A stretch of DNA of 64,000 bases from Corynebacterium meitnerae (GTDB lineage: Bacteria; Actinomycetota; Actinomycetes; Mycobacteriales; Mycobacteriaceae), in the NCBI RefSeq assembly GCF_027570075.1, contig NZ_JAKMUS010000001.1, positions 62,001 through 126,000 on the forward strand, written 5' to 3'. Position numbers and translations under genes: made by a program. The notes under the pieces were generated by a model that ran no database searches, had not been told where the DNA came from, and worked only from the letters and a program-made list of their open reading frames with translations. Below, in pieces: positions 44,256-53,997 of this stretch (positions within the stretch are counted from its first letter, which is position 1; every line of letters begins with the position of its first letter).

Positions 44256-45296
44256 ATGAAACCTACCGCTCGCCGAGAAGGCTCACCGGATAAGGGCTCG
44301 AACTCGAGCCATGACAATCAACAAAATCGGGGCAAGAACGGAAAGTTCTTGCTCTCCAACGCAAAACCCGCCAAGCACCAGAACGTCAGCTTGAGTAAGC
44401 GGCGTGCAGCAGCAGAAAAAGCAGCCGAAGAACCGCATCCGCTCGCCGATAACTGGTGGGATCACCGCGAAGACCCAGTTGCCCCGGAGGGCAAGGCAGT
44501 GGAACTCGGCGGCGCAGACGACCGAGACGGCCGCGGGGGCGGGCCGCAGAAACGTCGACAAGCAGAAGGCGTGCGCTTGCAGAAAGTCCTGGCGCAGGCG
44601 GGCGTTGCTTCGCGCCGTAACTGCGAGCTGATGATCGACGAAGGCCGCATTGAGGTCAACGGCAAAATCATCCGCAAGCAGGGCGTGCGCGTGGACCCGA
44701 ACGTGGACATCATTCGCGTTGATGGTGTGCGCGTGAACGTGAATGAGGAACACCAGTACTTTGCGCTGAACAAGCCGCGTGGGATGCACACCACGATGGA
44801 AGATGAGTTCGGCCGCCCGTGCGTTGGTGATCTTGTCGCTGACCGCGTGGTGTCGGGCCAGCGCCTCTTCCACGTTGGGCGCCTGGATGCGGATACGGAA
44901 GGTCTGCTGATTCTCACCAACGATGGTGAGCTGGCCAACCGCCTCATGCACCCACGCTATGGCGTGTCCAAAACATACCTGGCCACAGTGCTGGGAGAGG
45001 CGAAGCCGGCGCTGATCCGCGAGCTCAAGAACGGTATCGAGCTCGATGATGGCCTGGCCAAGGCGGATTACGTGCAGATCGTGGATACGCACCAGGGTCA
45101 GTCGCTGATACGTCTGGAGATTCATGAGGGCCGCAAGCACATCGTGCGCCGTATGCTGAAGGCCGCCGGCTACCCGGTGCAGCGCCTAGTGCGCACGAAG
45201 GTTCACACGGTGCAGCTGGGTGAGCTGAAACCGGGCGCAATGCGTGCGCTAAATGACTCGGAGCTGACGGCTCTGTACAAGGCGGTGGAGATGTAA
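44256..45296 (+). CDS. rluB: 23S rRNA pseudouridine synthase B
   Basis: 346 aa. Residues 1-105 are a low-complexity basic, Ala- and Asn-rich extension. An S4 domain follows (about 107-165, VRLQKVLAQAGVASRRNCELM), then the RsuA-type catalytic domain with GRLDADTEGLLILTNDGEL containing the catalytic Asp, HPRYGVSKTYL and GRKHIVRRMLKAAGYPV. RluB/RsuA enzymes modify single uridines in rRNA; the exact site is inferred from family. The stop is directly followed by the cmk ATG. Confidence 0.92.
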   Translation: MKPTARREGSPDKGSNSSHDNQQNRGKNGKFLLSNAKPAKHQNVSLSKRRAAAEKAAEEPHPLADNWWDHREDPVAPEGKAVELGGADDRDGRGGGPQKRRQAEGVRLQKVLAQAGVASRRNCELMIDEGRIEVNGKIIRKQGVRVDPNVDIIRVDGVRVNVNEEHQYFALNKPRGMHTTMEDEFGRPCVGDLVADRVVSGQRLFHVGRLDADTEGLLILTNDGELANRLMHPRYGVSKTYLATVLGEAKPALIRELKNGIELDDGLAKADYVQIVDTHQGQSLIRLEIHEGRKHIVRRMLKAAGYPVQRLVRTKVHTVQLGELKPGAMRALNDSELTALYKAVEM

Positions 45297-46001
45297 ATGG
45301 GCAGCACTGGGAATTTGACGAACATGCCCGATGGCGGCTTGATTCTGGCCGTCGATGGGCCTTCGGGGACCGGAAAATCCACCACCTGCCGCGCGTTGGC
45401 TAAGCAGCTGAACGCGAAGTACGTGGATACCGGTGCAATGTACCGCGTGGCCACGTTGGCTGTCCTGCGCGCTGACGTGGACCCGGCTGATACCGCCGCG
45501 GTGATTGAGGTGACCCGTGATCTGCCGCTAGAAGTCTCCGATGATCCGGATTCGACGGAGGTGATCCTCGCTGGTGAGGATGTCTCGCGCGAGATCCGTG
45601 AGCGCGATGTCACCCAGAATGTGTCGGCTGTGTCCGCCATTCCGGAGGTCCGCGTGAACCTCGTGGAATTGCAGCGCAAACTCGCCCGCGAAGCCCACCG
45701 CGCGATCGTGGAGGGCCGCGATATTGGCACGGTCGTGCTTGTTGACGCCCCGGCGAAGGCCTTCCTCACCGCCTCACCGGAGGTCCGCGCGCAGCGCCGC
45801 TACGACCAGGATGTGGCTGCCGGACGTGAGGTGGACTTTGACACGGTGCTCGCCGACGTGATCCGTCGCGATGAGCTGGATTCGTCCCGTGCCACGAGCC
45901 CGCTGCGTCCCGCGGAGGATGCCGAGATTATCGACACATCGACCATGAACAAGGACGAGGTTCTTGCCGCTCTCATTGCCTTGATTGAAAGGAGTGCATG
46001 A
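45297..46001 (+). CDS. cmk: Cytidylate kinase
   Basis: 234 aa. Phosphorylates CMP and dCMP. P-loop [18 protein letters not shown] at about residues 21-38; [12 protein letters not shown], the [20 protein letters not shown] segment and the [20 protein letters not shown] lid follow. The start at 45297 directly abuts the rluB stop; an internal ATG at 45324 would also give a full kinase core. The last 4 nt overlap der. Confidence 0.95.
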   Translation: MGSTGNLTNMPDGGLILAVDGPSGTGKSTTCRALAKQLNAKYVDTGAMYRVATLAVLRADVDPADTAAVIEVTRDLPLEVSDDPDSTEVILAGEDVSREIRERDVTQNVSAVSAIPEVRVNLVELQRKLAREAHRAIVEGRDIGTVVLVDAPAKAFLTASPEVRAQRRYDQDVAAGREVDFDTVLADVIRRDELDSSRATSPLRPAEDAEIIDTSTMNKDEVLAALIALIERSA

Positions 46002-47605
46002 TGACTGACCAGCGTGATAACAACGACTTCTCGGAAGACACGCCGACGGAGTTTGAGTACACCGAATTCAACCCGGCAGATTTTGAGGGCGAAGAGTACT
46101 TCATCTCTGAGTACGGGGAGGAAGCAGAGCAGTTTTTCGACGACTCCGAGTTCGGCCCCGCCGATTACGGTGAAGTGTCCGAGGGTGATGTGGACATCAC
46201 TGACGATATGTCCGAAGAGGACTGGGCTGAGGTCGAAGCAGCTTTCGGTGTCCAGCGCATCAATGCGGACGGCCATTTGGAAGAAGCCCTGCCAACGGTG
46301 GCTATCGTTGGCCGCCCGAACGTGGGCAAGTCCTCTTTGGTGAATCGCTTCCTTGGTCGCCGTGAAGCTGTGGTGGACGACCACCCGGGCGTGACGCGTG
46401 ACCGCGTGAGCTACTTGGCTGACTGGGCAGGCCGCCGCTTCTGGGTGCAGGACACCGGCGGCTGGGACCCGGATGCGAAGGGCATTCACGCCTCCATTGC
46501 CCACCAGTCTGAGGCTGCTATGCACGATGCGGATATCATCCTCATTGTGGTGGACTCCCATGTGGGAGTCACGGAATCTGATGCTGCCATGGCGCGCAAC
46601 CTGCAGCGGTCTGAAGTCCCCGTCATCCTTGTTGCCAACAAGTTTGAGTCCGAGTCCCAGTGGGCGGATGTCGCTGAGTTTTACTCGCTAGGTCTCGGTG
46701 ACCCATGGCCGGTGTCTGCCCTTCATGGCCGCGGTGGTGCCGATGTCTTGGACGAGATCGTCCGCCTGTTTCCGAAGGAGCCGAAGTCCGCACACTCCAT
46801 CACGGAGGGGCCGCGCCGCGTGACTTTGGTGGGTAAGCCGAATGTGGGTAAGTCCTCGCTGCTGAACAAGCTGTCCAAGTCCAACCGCGCTGTTGTGGAC
46901 AATGTCGCCGGCACGACCGTTGACCCGGTGGATGAGCTCATCCAGCTTGACCAGAAGCTGTGGCGTTTCATCGATACCGCTGGCCTGCGTAAGAAGGTCA
47001 AGAACGCAACGGGCCACGAGTACTACGCCTCTTTGCGTACGCGCGGCACGATCGACGCTGCCGAAGTGTGCGTCGTGCTTATCGACGCTTCACAGGAGAT
47101 CACCGAACAAGACCAACGTGTGATCTCCATGGTGTTGGAGGCGGGCAAGGCTATGGTCATCGCCTTTAACAAGTGGGACCTCATGGATGAGGACCGCCGG
47201 TACTACTTTGACCGCGAGTTCGACATGCAGCTCAACCAGCTGCCGTGGGTGTCCAAGATCAATATCTCCGCTGAAACTGGCCGTGGTCTCCACCGCTTAG
47301 AGCAGGAGATGATCACGGCTCTGGAGAACTGGGACCGCCGCATCTCCACTGGCCAGCTGAACAACTGGCTGCGTGAGGCGATTGCTGCCAACCCGCCGCC
47401 GATGAAGAACAACCGCCTGCCCAAGGTGCTCTTTGCCACCATGGTGGGTACTCGTCCGCCGACAATTGTTCTGTTCACCACTGGCTTCTTGGATGCGGGC
47501 TATCGCCGTTACCTAGAACGTAAGTTCCGCGAGCAGTTCGGCTACCACGGCACTCCAGTTCGCTTCGCCGTGCGTGTGCGCGAGCGCAACCCCAAGCGGC
47601 GCTAG
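45998..47605 (+). CDS. der: Ribosome assembly GTPase Der (EngA)
   Basis: 535 aa from ATG 45998 with AAAGGAG upstream. Two GTPase domains: GRPNVGKS at residues 105-112 with DDHPGVTRD and DTGGW, and [14 protein letters not shown] with [11 protein letters not shown] and [11 protein letters not shown]-like domain closes the protein. Der helps mature the 50S subunit. The first 97 residues are a strongly acidic tail (about one third Asp/Glu), which E. coli Der lacks and which I recall as common in actinobacteria. Confidence 0.95.
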   Translation: MMTDQRDNNDFSEDTPTEFEYTEFNPADFEGEEYFISEYGEEAEQFFDDSEFGPADYGEVSEGDVDITDDMSEEDWAEVEAAFGVQRINADGHLEEALPTVAIVGRPNVGKSSLVNRFLGRREAVVDDHPGVTRDRVSYLADWAGRRFWVQDTGGWDPDAKGIHASIAHQSEAAMHDADIILIVVDSHVGVTESDAAMARNLQRSEVPVILVANKFESESQWADVAEFYSLGLGDPWPVSALHGRGGADVLDEIVRLFPKEPKSAHSITEGPRRVTLVGKPNVGKSSLLNKLSKSNRAVVDNVAGTTVDPVDELIQLDQKLWRFIDTAGLRKKVKNATGHEYYASLRTRGTIDAAEVCVVLIDASQEITEQDQRVISMVLEAGKAMVIAFNKWDLMDEDRRYYFDREFDMQLNQLPWVSKINISAETGRGLHRLEQEMITALENWDRRISTGQLNNWLREAIAANPPPMKNNRLPKVLFATMVGTRPPTIVLFTTGFLDAGYRRYLERKFREQFGYHGTPVRFAVRVRERNPKRR

Positions 47606-47617
47606 GGGCGGGAAGTC

Positions 47618-48349
47618 GTGGCACATCCTCGCAGTACTCGTACCGTCATCGTGGACTCACCCAGTGGCGGTGCACAGGAGTTTTCCTATCACTGTTCCGT
47701 GCCACAGATCCACGAACGCGAGTCACTGCCGCTGATCGTGGGTATTCACGGCAAGGGTGACAATGGCTACGACTTCCTCATCGGTACGAACCTTGGGGTT
47801 GCTAATGCGGTGGTGGTGACTCCAACTGGGCAGGGCCTGGCGTGGGCACCTGCTCCTTATGCCATCACCACGGTGGAGCAGGACACCGCGCTGATCGAGG
47901 CGATTGTGAGCGACATCAGCGCTACCTTTCCCATCGATCCATCTCGCGTCTATCTGGCTGGCTTTTCCAATGGCGGTGGCCTCGTGGCTGAGCTGGCTAC
48001 GCAGAACCCGGAGAAGTATGCCGGCGCGGCCACCGTGGCGGGTGCCATCCGCACCGACGTGGAGGAGCTAGCCTCTGGTGCCCCCATTGACTACCTGAAC
48101 ATTCACGGCACCTGGGATGACGTTGTGCCGTATGCCGGAGAGGATCGCGGCATGGGCCGGATGATCCAGCCAGCCAAGCAGGTGGCCGCGGCCTTCGCAG
48201 GCCGCAACGGTGAGCATGCCCGCACAGTACACATTCCGGTCGAGGGCATGGGGCATGAGTGGCCGGCCGGTATCTGGGCCCGCAGCCGGGGCATCGATGT
48301 CACCGAGATTATTCTCGACTTCTTCGGTATCAGCTGGACTGAAAACTAA
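47618..48349 (+). CDS. LpqC-type alpha/beta hydrolase without signal peptide
   Basis: 243 aa from GTG 47618. An esterase of the PHB depolymerase/LpqC group: HGKGDNGYDF after the oxyanion region, WAPAPYA, nucleophile S117 in GFSNGGG, later NIHGTWDDVVPY (Asp) and EGMGHEWP (His). No export signal is seen, so it is cytoplasmic unless the start is wrong. It is related to the exported esterase at 49205. Its stop overlaps the convergent methyltransferase by 4 nt. Substrate unknown. Confidence 0.8.
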   Translation: MAHPRSTRTVIVDSPSGGAQEFSYHCSVPQIHERESLPLIVGIHGKGDNGYDFLIGTNLGVANAVVVTPTGQGLAWAPAPYAITTVEQDTALIEAIVSDISATFPIDPSRVYLAGFSNGGGLVAELATQNPEKYAGAATVAGAIRTDVEELASGAPIDYLNIHGTWDDVVPYAGEDRGMGRMIQPAKQVAAAFAGRNGEHARTVHIPVEGMGHEWPAGIWARSRGIDVTEIILDFFGISWTEN

Positions 48350-49137
48350 GCCCGTTCGTAGACAAAGGCGTCAGTACGGTAGGGAAGAGGGATCACGTCG
48401 CCCTCATCAAAACCCAGGCGTTCATAGAGGTACCACTCTAAATTGGCCTCCACTTTGGCCCGCGTTGCCGAGTTGGCGCGTAGCCAATACGAGCGGGTTT
48501 TAGCCAGCTCAAACAAATCCGATGGCGTGGCTTCCTGTATCCACCTCATCCGCAGTCCATCCTTGAGCACCCACGGCTTGTCTACCTCCGGGTAAAAACC
48601 TTCGCGGTGCACATCCCCGGAGTGGGAGATACGGGAATAGCGCAGCACCCAGGGGTGGGAGACATCCAGCGTGTTCCAGCACAGCATCAGCTGACCCTCG
48701 GGTACCACCACGCGATCGGCTTCAGCACTCGCTGCGGCAATATCAACCCAGTGCCACGTCTGGGCGCTGACATAAGCGTCAACGGATGCGGCCTTCAACC
48801 CAGTTGCTTCCGCGGTTGCTTGCCAGGCATGAACAGATGGAATGCGTTGCCGCAACACACTGATCATGTCCGCGGAGGGATCTACCGCCAGCACCTTCCG
48901 GTCATCACCAACGAGCAATTCAGTGAGCTTGCCGGTCCCCGCGCCAACGTCAATAACGGTTTTCGCCTTATCAACGAGCTCCGCGACGGGGGAGGGGTAG
49001 GTGGGCCGGAAATCGTCGTAAAGCGATGCTCCCTTTTGAAACGCTCCGGCCGTATGCGCGCGAGCTTCCGCATCGATGAAACCCGGCGCATTCTTATTGC
49101 TTGGTGTGAAGCGGCGTGGCTCCGGGTGTGAACTCAT
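48346..49137 (-). CDS. Class I SAM-dependent methyltransferase
   Basis: 263 aa from ATG 49137 (TTG 49146 is an alternative). Motif I is VIDVGAGTGKLTELL, followed by VLAVDPSADMI, and the QTWHWVD motif near the acceptor region, as in UbiE/SAM methyltransferases of the Methyltransf_11 type. The C-terminal third (LFELAKTRSYWLR) resembles the region seen in trans-aconitate-like methyltransferases. Substrate unknown. It lies between two related esterases and in opposite orientation to both. Confidence 0.82.
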   Translation of the reverse strand: MSSHPEPRRFTPSNKNAPGFIDAEARAHTAGAFQKGASLYDDFRPTYPSPVAELVDKAKTVIDVGAGTGKLTELLVGDDRKVLAVDPSADMISVLRQRIPSVHAWQATAEATGLKAASVDAYVSAQTWHWVDIAAASAEADRVVVPEGQLMLCWNTLDVSHPWVLRYSRISHSGDVHREGFYPEVDKPWVLKDGLRMRWIQEATPSDLFELAKTRSYWLRANSATRAKVEANLEWYLYERLGFDEGDVIPLPYRTDAFVYERA

Positions 49138-49204
49138 GGGAAGCAATGTACCTGCTCATGGCCCTTGTCATGAATTTCCGCGCCAATGGCGTAGGTTGGA
49201 CCGA

Positions 49205-50161
49205 GTGAAAACCGCACGCAAGAGATCAGCGCTCCGGGCAGCAATTGCCGCGGCTCTGCTGAGCAGCTTTTCCCTGGCTGCGTATGCGTACCTGCCCACA
49301 AAGGCAAAGCTTGAAGACACCGTTGTGGAAGTAATCACGGAACCAGCGGTGAAGCAACCCATTTCCAATGGGCCTACCAACACGGAACGCCGCACCATGC
49401 AGATTGGCGGCCGCGAACGCGAATATCTCGTCTCGACTCCAAGTGATGTGCATCAGCTCATCGGCCTGCCTCTCATCATGGTGTTTCATGGCTACCGCAT
49501 GGATGTGAATAAGATGCGTGCAACCACGAACTTCGATTCGGCGCATGCCGTCGTGGTGTATATGCAGGGGATTGACACAGCCTGGGCGCCGGCGCCGTAC
49601 GCCAAGACGACGGGGGAGGAGGACCTTGCCTTCTTCGACGCCGTGCGTGAACAGATGCTGCGTGAGTATCCAGTGAACCCAGCACGTGTCTTCGCTGCTG
49701 GCCATTCCAACGGTGGCGGATTTGCAGCGTATGCCGCGTGCCATCGCCCGCATGTTCTCACCGGAATCGCAACCGTGTCCGCTGCTTACTACGAGAAGGT
49801 CTTCGAGGGGTGCTCACCTGCGCCCGTGAAGCAGATTGACTTTCACGGCACCGGCGATCGCGTCATCCGCTATGAGGGTGGGTGGCGGTACAACACCCCG
49901 TACGAGCCCATGGGGCGCGTGCTTATCGACGCTGAACGGCGCAACCACTGCCACCCCCAGCCACTCGCGGAGGACTTTGTGCGACCAGGACAGAAGCTCA
50001 CCTGGCAGGACTGCGATGCCCCGTTGGTGCACTACCGCCTCGAGGGAAGTGCGCACGTGTGGCCAGGTGGCCTCATTGACCACGGGCCAGGCTCCATCGG
50101 CACAAAAAACTTTGCGACGAATGAGATCCTGGACTTCTTCCGCATCCCACGGCGCGGTTAG
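49205..50161 (+). CDS. Exported LpqC-type esterase
   Basis: 318 aa from GTG 49205; TAGGTT ends 7 nt upstream and no ribosome site is seen, so it is probably leaderless. A signal peptide or anchor is present: KTARKRSALR, then AAIAAALLSSFSLAAYAYL. The hydrolase domain starts near residue 66: MVFHGYRMD, WAPAPYAKT, nucleophile S168 in GHSNGGG, DFHGTGDRVIRY and GSAHVWPGG. The order of motifs matches the esterase at 47618, with a longer lid before the His. Likely acts on cell-envelope or outside esters; substrate unknown. Confidence 0.8.
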   Translation: MKTARKRSALRAAIAAALLSSFSLAAYAYLPTKAKLEDTVVEVITEPAVKQPISNGPTNTERRTMQIGGREREYLVSTPSDVHQLIGLPLIMVFHGYRMDVNKMRATTNFDSAHAVVVYMQGIDTAWAPAPYAKTTGEEDLAFFDAVREQMLREYPVNPARVFAAGHSNGGGFAAYAACHRPHVLTGIATVSAAYYEKVFEGCSPAPVKQIDFHGTGDRVIRYEGGWRYNTPYEPMGRVLIDAERRNHCHPQPLAEDFVRPGQKLTWQDCDAPLVHYRLEGSAHVWPGGLIDHGPGSIGTKNFATNEILDFFRIPRRG

Positions 50162-51768
50162 GCTCCCTTTTGCCCGGCGCGGAGTTGGCGCTGACGGTTC
50201 TCGATGAAGGTGCGCTCTGCGAGCGATTCACCCGCACCGTCCTGGAGGTGGACGACAACGTTGAGCCCGAGGGCTTCAAGGTCTTCCACGTCTTCGAGGT
50301 ACATAGCCACGGAACTGATCACACATTCCTCTGTGTTGATATTGGAGGCGCGAATCTCCTTGACGGTATCCACGTTAGCGTGCTGGGAGGGCATGGCCAG
50401 CATGATCATGTCGATTTGGTGGCTGTCCTTGACGCGCTCCCAGAAATCGATATCCGTAGCGTCGCCTTCAACGACGTTGTAGCCGCGCTCTTGCAGGTGG
50501 CGGACACGCGCGGGGTCGTGTTCGATGCCGAGGACCTTGGCGCCGTAGACCTCAGTTAGTTCGGTCAAGCAGGCAAGGCCCAGGCGGCCGACACCGAGGA
50601 CGAGCGCGTGGGCATCGCCAAGCTCGATGGGGCGATCTTCTGGGTGAATCTTGTGTGGCGGGCGTGTGGGAAGGCGCTTAGCCAGGTGCGTGGCGCGAGA
50701 GACGCTCTGCGGGTTGAGGATTGCGGATATGACAAAGCTGATAGACACAGCCAGTACCAGGGAGAGCAACCATCGTTGGTCGAGCCAACCGTCCTCCACG
50801 CCGAGAGCCGCGATGATGAGCGCGAACTCGGAGTAGTTGGCCAGCAGGAGAGCTGTGAGCACGGACGTACGGTTGCGCAGTCCCAGAAGCCACAGGATGG
50901 CCCAGTAGGCGATCGCCTGAATAGGAAGGAGGAGGAGCAAGAGAGTGGCGTCGAGGAGGTTCTCCCACGTGGGTAGTCCCAGGAACCCGATGTTGACGAA
51001 GAAGCCGACGAGGAGTAGCTCCTTGAGGGTGAACAGCGAGTGACTGAGCTGCTCCGCGCCCGAGGAGCGGGAGAGCACAACGCCCATGATGAGGGCACCG
51101 AGGCTGCCGGAAAGCCCGACAAGTTCGAAGAGTGCGTAGCCCGGTAACAGAGCCATGACGATGCCGAAAAGGGCGCCGAGCTCACCGTGACCGAGTTTGT
51201 ACCAACGGCGCGTCAACAACGCGAGCAACGGCACGATGGGGATAAGGAGCAGCGCCGCAAGGTGCGGCGGCTGGCCACGCAGAATGCTCATGAAAGCAAC
51301 AGCCAGGATGTCCTGCATGATGAGCACGCCGATGCAAATATTGCCGTACAAGGCTTGCTCATCACCGCGGTCCTGCAAGATCTTGATCACCACGATGGTG
51401 CTGGAGAAACTCAACACCAGTGCAACGTCGACTGCGATGGTGAACGTCGTCGGACCAAAGGCCCCCAATGCGCCAAGACCAGTGATGAATCCAGCGCCAA
51501 TGATCGTCATGATGAGCACATGGCTAGTGGCCGTCAGCCACATGGCTCTATCGGTCAACGCCTTGAGATCCAGGCGCAGACCAATGGCAAACAGCATGAG
51601 GGTCACGCCGATGTCGGCGAAAAGATCAAGGGCTTCCACATGTGCAACGCCCGCTGCATGCAGTGCGAAGCCGGCGACAAGAAACCCGATGAGCGGTGGC
51701 AGTCGCACTGCCCACGCGATAAGGCCGCATACGAAAATGACAGACAAATACGTCAGTAACAAATTCAC
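50158..51768 (-). CDS. Monovalent cation:proton antiporter with TrkA-N domain
   Basis: 536 aa from GTG 51768. About 12 hydrophobic helices (residues 1-370) form a CPA2 (KefB/RosB) membrane domain; DIGVTLMLFAIGLRLDLKAL is typical. From about 395 a Rossmann RCK/TrkA-N domain follows (HALVLGVGRLGLACLTELTEV, VLGIEHD), expected to bind NAD(H) or a nucleotide and gate transport. It probably exchanges K+ or Na+ for H+. It is convergent with the esterase, sharing 4 nt at the stops, and divergent from the MFS gene. Confidence 0.88.
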   Translation of the reverse strand: MNLLLTYLSVIFVCGLIAWAVRLPPLIGFLVAGFALHAAGVAHVEALDLFADIGVTLMLFAIGLRLDLKALTDRAMWLTATSHVLIMTIIGAGFITGLGALGAFGPTTFTIAVDVALVLSFSSTIVVIKILQDRGDEQALYGNICIGVLIMQDILAVAFMSILRGQPPHLAALLLIPIVPLLALLTRRWYKLGHGELGALFGIVMALLPGYALFELVGLSGSLGALIMGVVLSRSSGAEQLSHSLFTLKELLLVGFFVNIGFLGLPTWENLLDATLLLLLLPIQAIAYWAILWLLGLRNRTSVLTALLLANYSEFALIIAALGVEDGWLDQRWLLSLVLAVSISFVISAILNPQSVSRATHLAKRLPTRPPHKIHPEDRPIELGDAHALVLGVGRLGLACLTELTEVYGAKVLGIEHDPARVRHLQERGYNVVEGDATDIDFWERVKDSHQIDMIMLAMPSQHANVDTVKEIRASNINTEECVISSVAMYLEDVEDLEALGLNVVVHLQDGAGESLAERTFIENRQRQLRAGQKGA

Positions 51769-51876
51769 GGATAGAAGTGTGCCTCACCGGCACGTTTTCT
51801 AACATCATGAAACGCGTGTCACCCCTAAAGGGGAGAGCACGACCCGCCGATACACAGTTTGTGGGGCAGGTCTAGC

Positions 51877-53247
51877 ATGAGACGCGTGGAAAATCAGCGT
51901 CATTCTCGTGAACAGGAAGCAACACGGAGCCAACCCGCAGACTCCACACCAAAGAACCCGCGTGAGCAGCTGACTGCTCGCGCGCTTGTCGTGTGGGTGG
52001 CGGCTCTGCTTACCTACGTCGTGGCCATCGTTGGCCGCACCTCCCTCGGTGTTGCCGGCGTGGAAGCTCTCGATCGCTTCCACATCAACGCCTCCCAGCT
52101 GGCTGTGTTCACCGCTGTCCAGGTGGGCGTGTACGCCTTGGCGCAGATTCCTACCGGCATCATCATTGACCGCATCGGCCCTAAGAAGACAATGGTCGCC
52201 GGTGCGCTCATCATGGCCATCGGCCAGGTGATCATCGCGTTCACCACGTCTTACCCACTCGCAGTCGCTGCTCGCGTGTTCATTGGCGCGGGCGACGCTA
52301 CTGCCTTCTTGGGAGCCATGCGTTTGTTGCCCCTGTGGTTCCCGCTGCGCCTGACTCCGCTGTTCACACAGCTCACCGCGGGGCTGGGTCAGCTAGGCCA
52401 GTTCATCTCCGCTGTGCCATTCCTGGCCATCCTTCATGCCGCGGGGTGGGTGCCCGCGTTCCTGTCCGTCAGCACCGCCGGACTCATCATCGCAATCGTG
52501 GGGCTTGTCGCGCTTGCCGACGCCCCCGGCGCCCGCAAAGACAAAAACGCCCACCGCAGCACCGAATCGGAGCGCCTCACCATCGGCCAAACCTTGAAGA
52601 TGGTCCTGACCAACCCGGTGTGCTGGCAGGGCTTCTTCACCCACTGGACCGGCCTGATGCACCAGTGCATCTTCACCCTTCTGTGGGGCATGCCGCTGAT
52701 GACCTTGGGCTTGGGGCTGAGCCCGGCTCAAGCCAGTTCCGTTCTGGTGATCAACACCGCGGCCGTTATCCTCGCTGGCCCTTTGATGGGCATGATCTCC
52801 GCCCGCACGGGCCGCAAGCGCATCAATGTGGTGGCAATCATCGCCGTCATGGACCTTCTTATCTGGGTCGCATTCCTGCTGCCCACTAACCCGCCTGCCT
52901 TCTGGGCAGTCATTGTGCTCAACATTCTGATGGCAGCTCTCGGCGCTAAGTCCAACTTCGGTTTTGACTCCGTCCGTGAGGAAGTTGACCGAAAGATTCT
53001 GGCCACCGGCACCGGCCTGGCCAACATGGGCGGCTTCTTTGCCACCATGATTGCTGCGCCGAGCGTTGGCTTCTTGCTTGACGCCACTTCGACAGGCAGC
53101 AACTACACCTGGGAGTCCTTCCGCATCGGTTGGCTCGCGGTCCTTGCCGTGTGGGCATTTGGTTTCATTGGCCTCCTCCTAGCCAAGCGCGCTACGTCCA
53201 AGTACGTCAACGGTGCCAACTACCGTGTCGTGGATACCGGGAATTAG
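51877..53247 (+). CDS. MFS transporter
   Basis: 456 aa from ATG 51877. GTG 51886 is an attractive alternative because TAGCAT (51873-51878) would be a -10 placing transcription start at that GTG. About 12 helices are visible; the family loop between helices 2 and 3 reads GIIIDRIGPKKTMVAG and the second half has GMISARTGRKRIN. The first 35 residues are polar. Closest in style to nitrate/sugar-phosphate-type drug:proton MFS members, but the substrate cannot be told. Confidence 0.85.
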   Translation: MRRVENQRHSREQEATRSQPADSTPKNPREQLTARALVVWVAALLTYVVAIVGRTSLGVAGVEALDRFHINASQLAVFTAVQVGVYALAQIPTGIIIDRIGPKKTMVAGALIMAIGQVIIAFTTSYPLAVAARVFIGAGDATAFLGAMRLLPLWFPLRLTPLFTQLTAGLGQLGQFISAVPFLAILHAAGWVPAFLSVSTAGLIIAIVGLVALADAPGARKDKNAHRSTESERLTIGQTLKMVLTNPVCWQGFFTHWTGLMHQCIFTLLWGMPLMTLGLGLSPAQASSVLVINTAAVILAGPLMGMISARTGRKRINVVAIIAVMDLLIWVAFLLPTNPPAFWAVIVLNILMAALGAKSNFGFDSVREEVDRKILATGTGLANMGGFFATMIAAPSVGFLLDATSTGSNYTWESFRIGWLAVLAVWAFGFIGLLLAKRATSKYVNGANYRVVDTGN

Positions 53248-53272
53248 TCCCAATAACGTCTCTATTAAGGCA

Positions 53273-53329
53273 TTGACGTTGCATCCGTAGCCCTGTACGG
53301 TTTTCTGTACGTTAACCGCTGGGAGGTGG
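53273..53329 (+). promoter_or_regulatory. yefM-yoeB promoter with paired TGTACG operator
   Basis: TTGACG (53273-53278), 17-bp spacer, TACGGT (53296-53301). TGTACG occurs at 53294-53299, over the -10, and again at 53306-53311, 12 bp apart. E. coli YefM-YoeB binds repeats with a TGTACA core, so these are the likely autoregulatory sites. GGGAGGTGG (53321-53329) is the ribosome site. Confidence 0.75.
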
Positions 53330-53332
53330 ACT

Positions 53333-53587
53333 ATGAAAACGTACAGCTACACCGAATCCCGCGCGAACTATGCACAGGTGCTAAATGATGTGGTTAATGA
53401 CCGCGAAGAAGCAGTAATTACTCGTGCTGGCCATGAACCCGTAGTGATTGTGTCCCTATCTGAATACGAGTCTTTGCGTGAAACCGCGTATCTTCTTCGT
53501 TCGCCGGCTAATGCGCGCCGTCTGCTTGGTTCTATCGAAAACTTAGAGAATCAACGCGGTACACAGCATGCCCTTATTGAGGAATAA
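53333..53587 (+). CDS. yefM: YefM-type antitoxin (Phd/YefM family)
   Basis: 84 aa. The N-terminal DNA-binding part has the family pattern MKTYSYTESRANYAQVLNDV and AVITRAGHEPVVIVSLSEYES; the C-terminal tail (ANARRLLGSIENLENQRG) wraps and blocks the toxin. The last base of the stop is the first of the toxin ATG, giving coupled translation. It should repress its own promoter, with toxin as corepressor. Confidence 0.92.
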   Translation: MKTYSYTESRANYAQVLNDVVNDREEAVITRAGHEPVVIVSLSEYESLRETAYLLRSPANARRLLGSIENLENQRGTQHALIEE

Positions 53588-53847
53588 TGCTTCTCATCTG
53601 GGACGAAGCTGCGTGGGACGATTACCTTTGGTGGCAGTCAGTTGATCGGCGAATCCTCAAACGCATCAACCAACTAATCAAGGACATTGTCCGAAACGGT
53701 AACGAGGGAATCGGCAAGCCCGAAGCGCTCAAGCATGAGTTGTCAGGGTATTGGTCGAGACGAATCACAGATGAACACCGATTGGTGTACCAAGTCATGG
53801 ATGGGGAAGTGCGAATCGCGGCCTGCCGATATCATTACGGACGCTAA
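53587..53847 (+). CDS. yoeB: YoeB/Txe-family mRNA interferase toxin
   Basis: 86 aa RelE-superfamily toxin that cuts mRNA in the ribosome. WDEAAWDDYLWWQSVDRRI, the GKPEALKHELSGYWSRRI stretch and DEHRLVYQV, then CRYHYGR at the end, match YoeB; the Glu, Arg, His and Tyr needed for cleavage are all present (E47-like in PEALK, R59/R65-like, His and Tyr at the C terminus). The frame is intact, so the module is probably active. It lies 150 nt from the 3' end of a tRNA-Pro gene. Confidence 0.93.
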   Translation: MLLIWDEAAWDDYLWWQSVDRRILKRINQLIKDIVRNGNEGIGKPEALKHELSGYWSRRITDEHRLVYQVMDGEVRIAACRYHYGR

Positions 53848-53997
53848 TTAAGGCTGAACCGGAGATTGTGCTGATTATCTCGATGCTAAGCAGCTTGGGA
53901 CGTGAATGCCCAATGGGGACCCTAATTGGACCACACTCTTATGCAGCCTGACGCATAGGCGCTCGCGCCTTTGGCAAGAATCCCCGAAAAGATTTTG
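53848..53997. other. Spacer between toxin gene and tRNA-Pro
   Basis: No gene is seen. It contains short inverted repeats TATGC/GCATA (53940-53957) and AGGCG/CGCCT (about 53957-53970), which may end the tRNA transcript from the minus strand. No copy of the tRNA 3' end was found here by eye. Confidence 0.4.
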
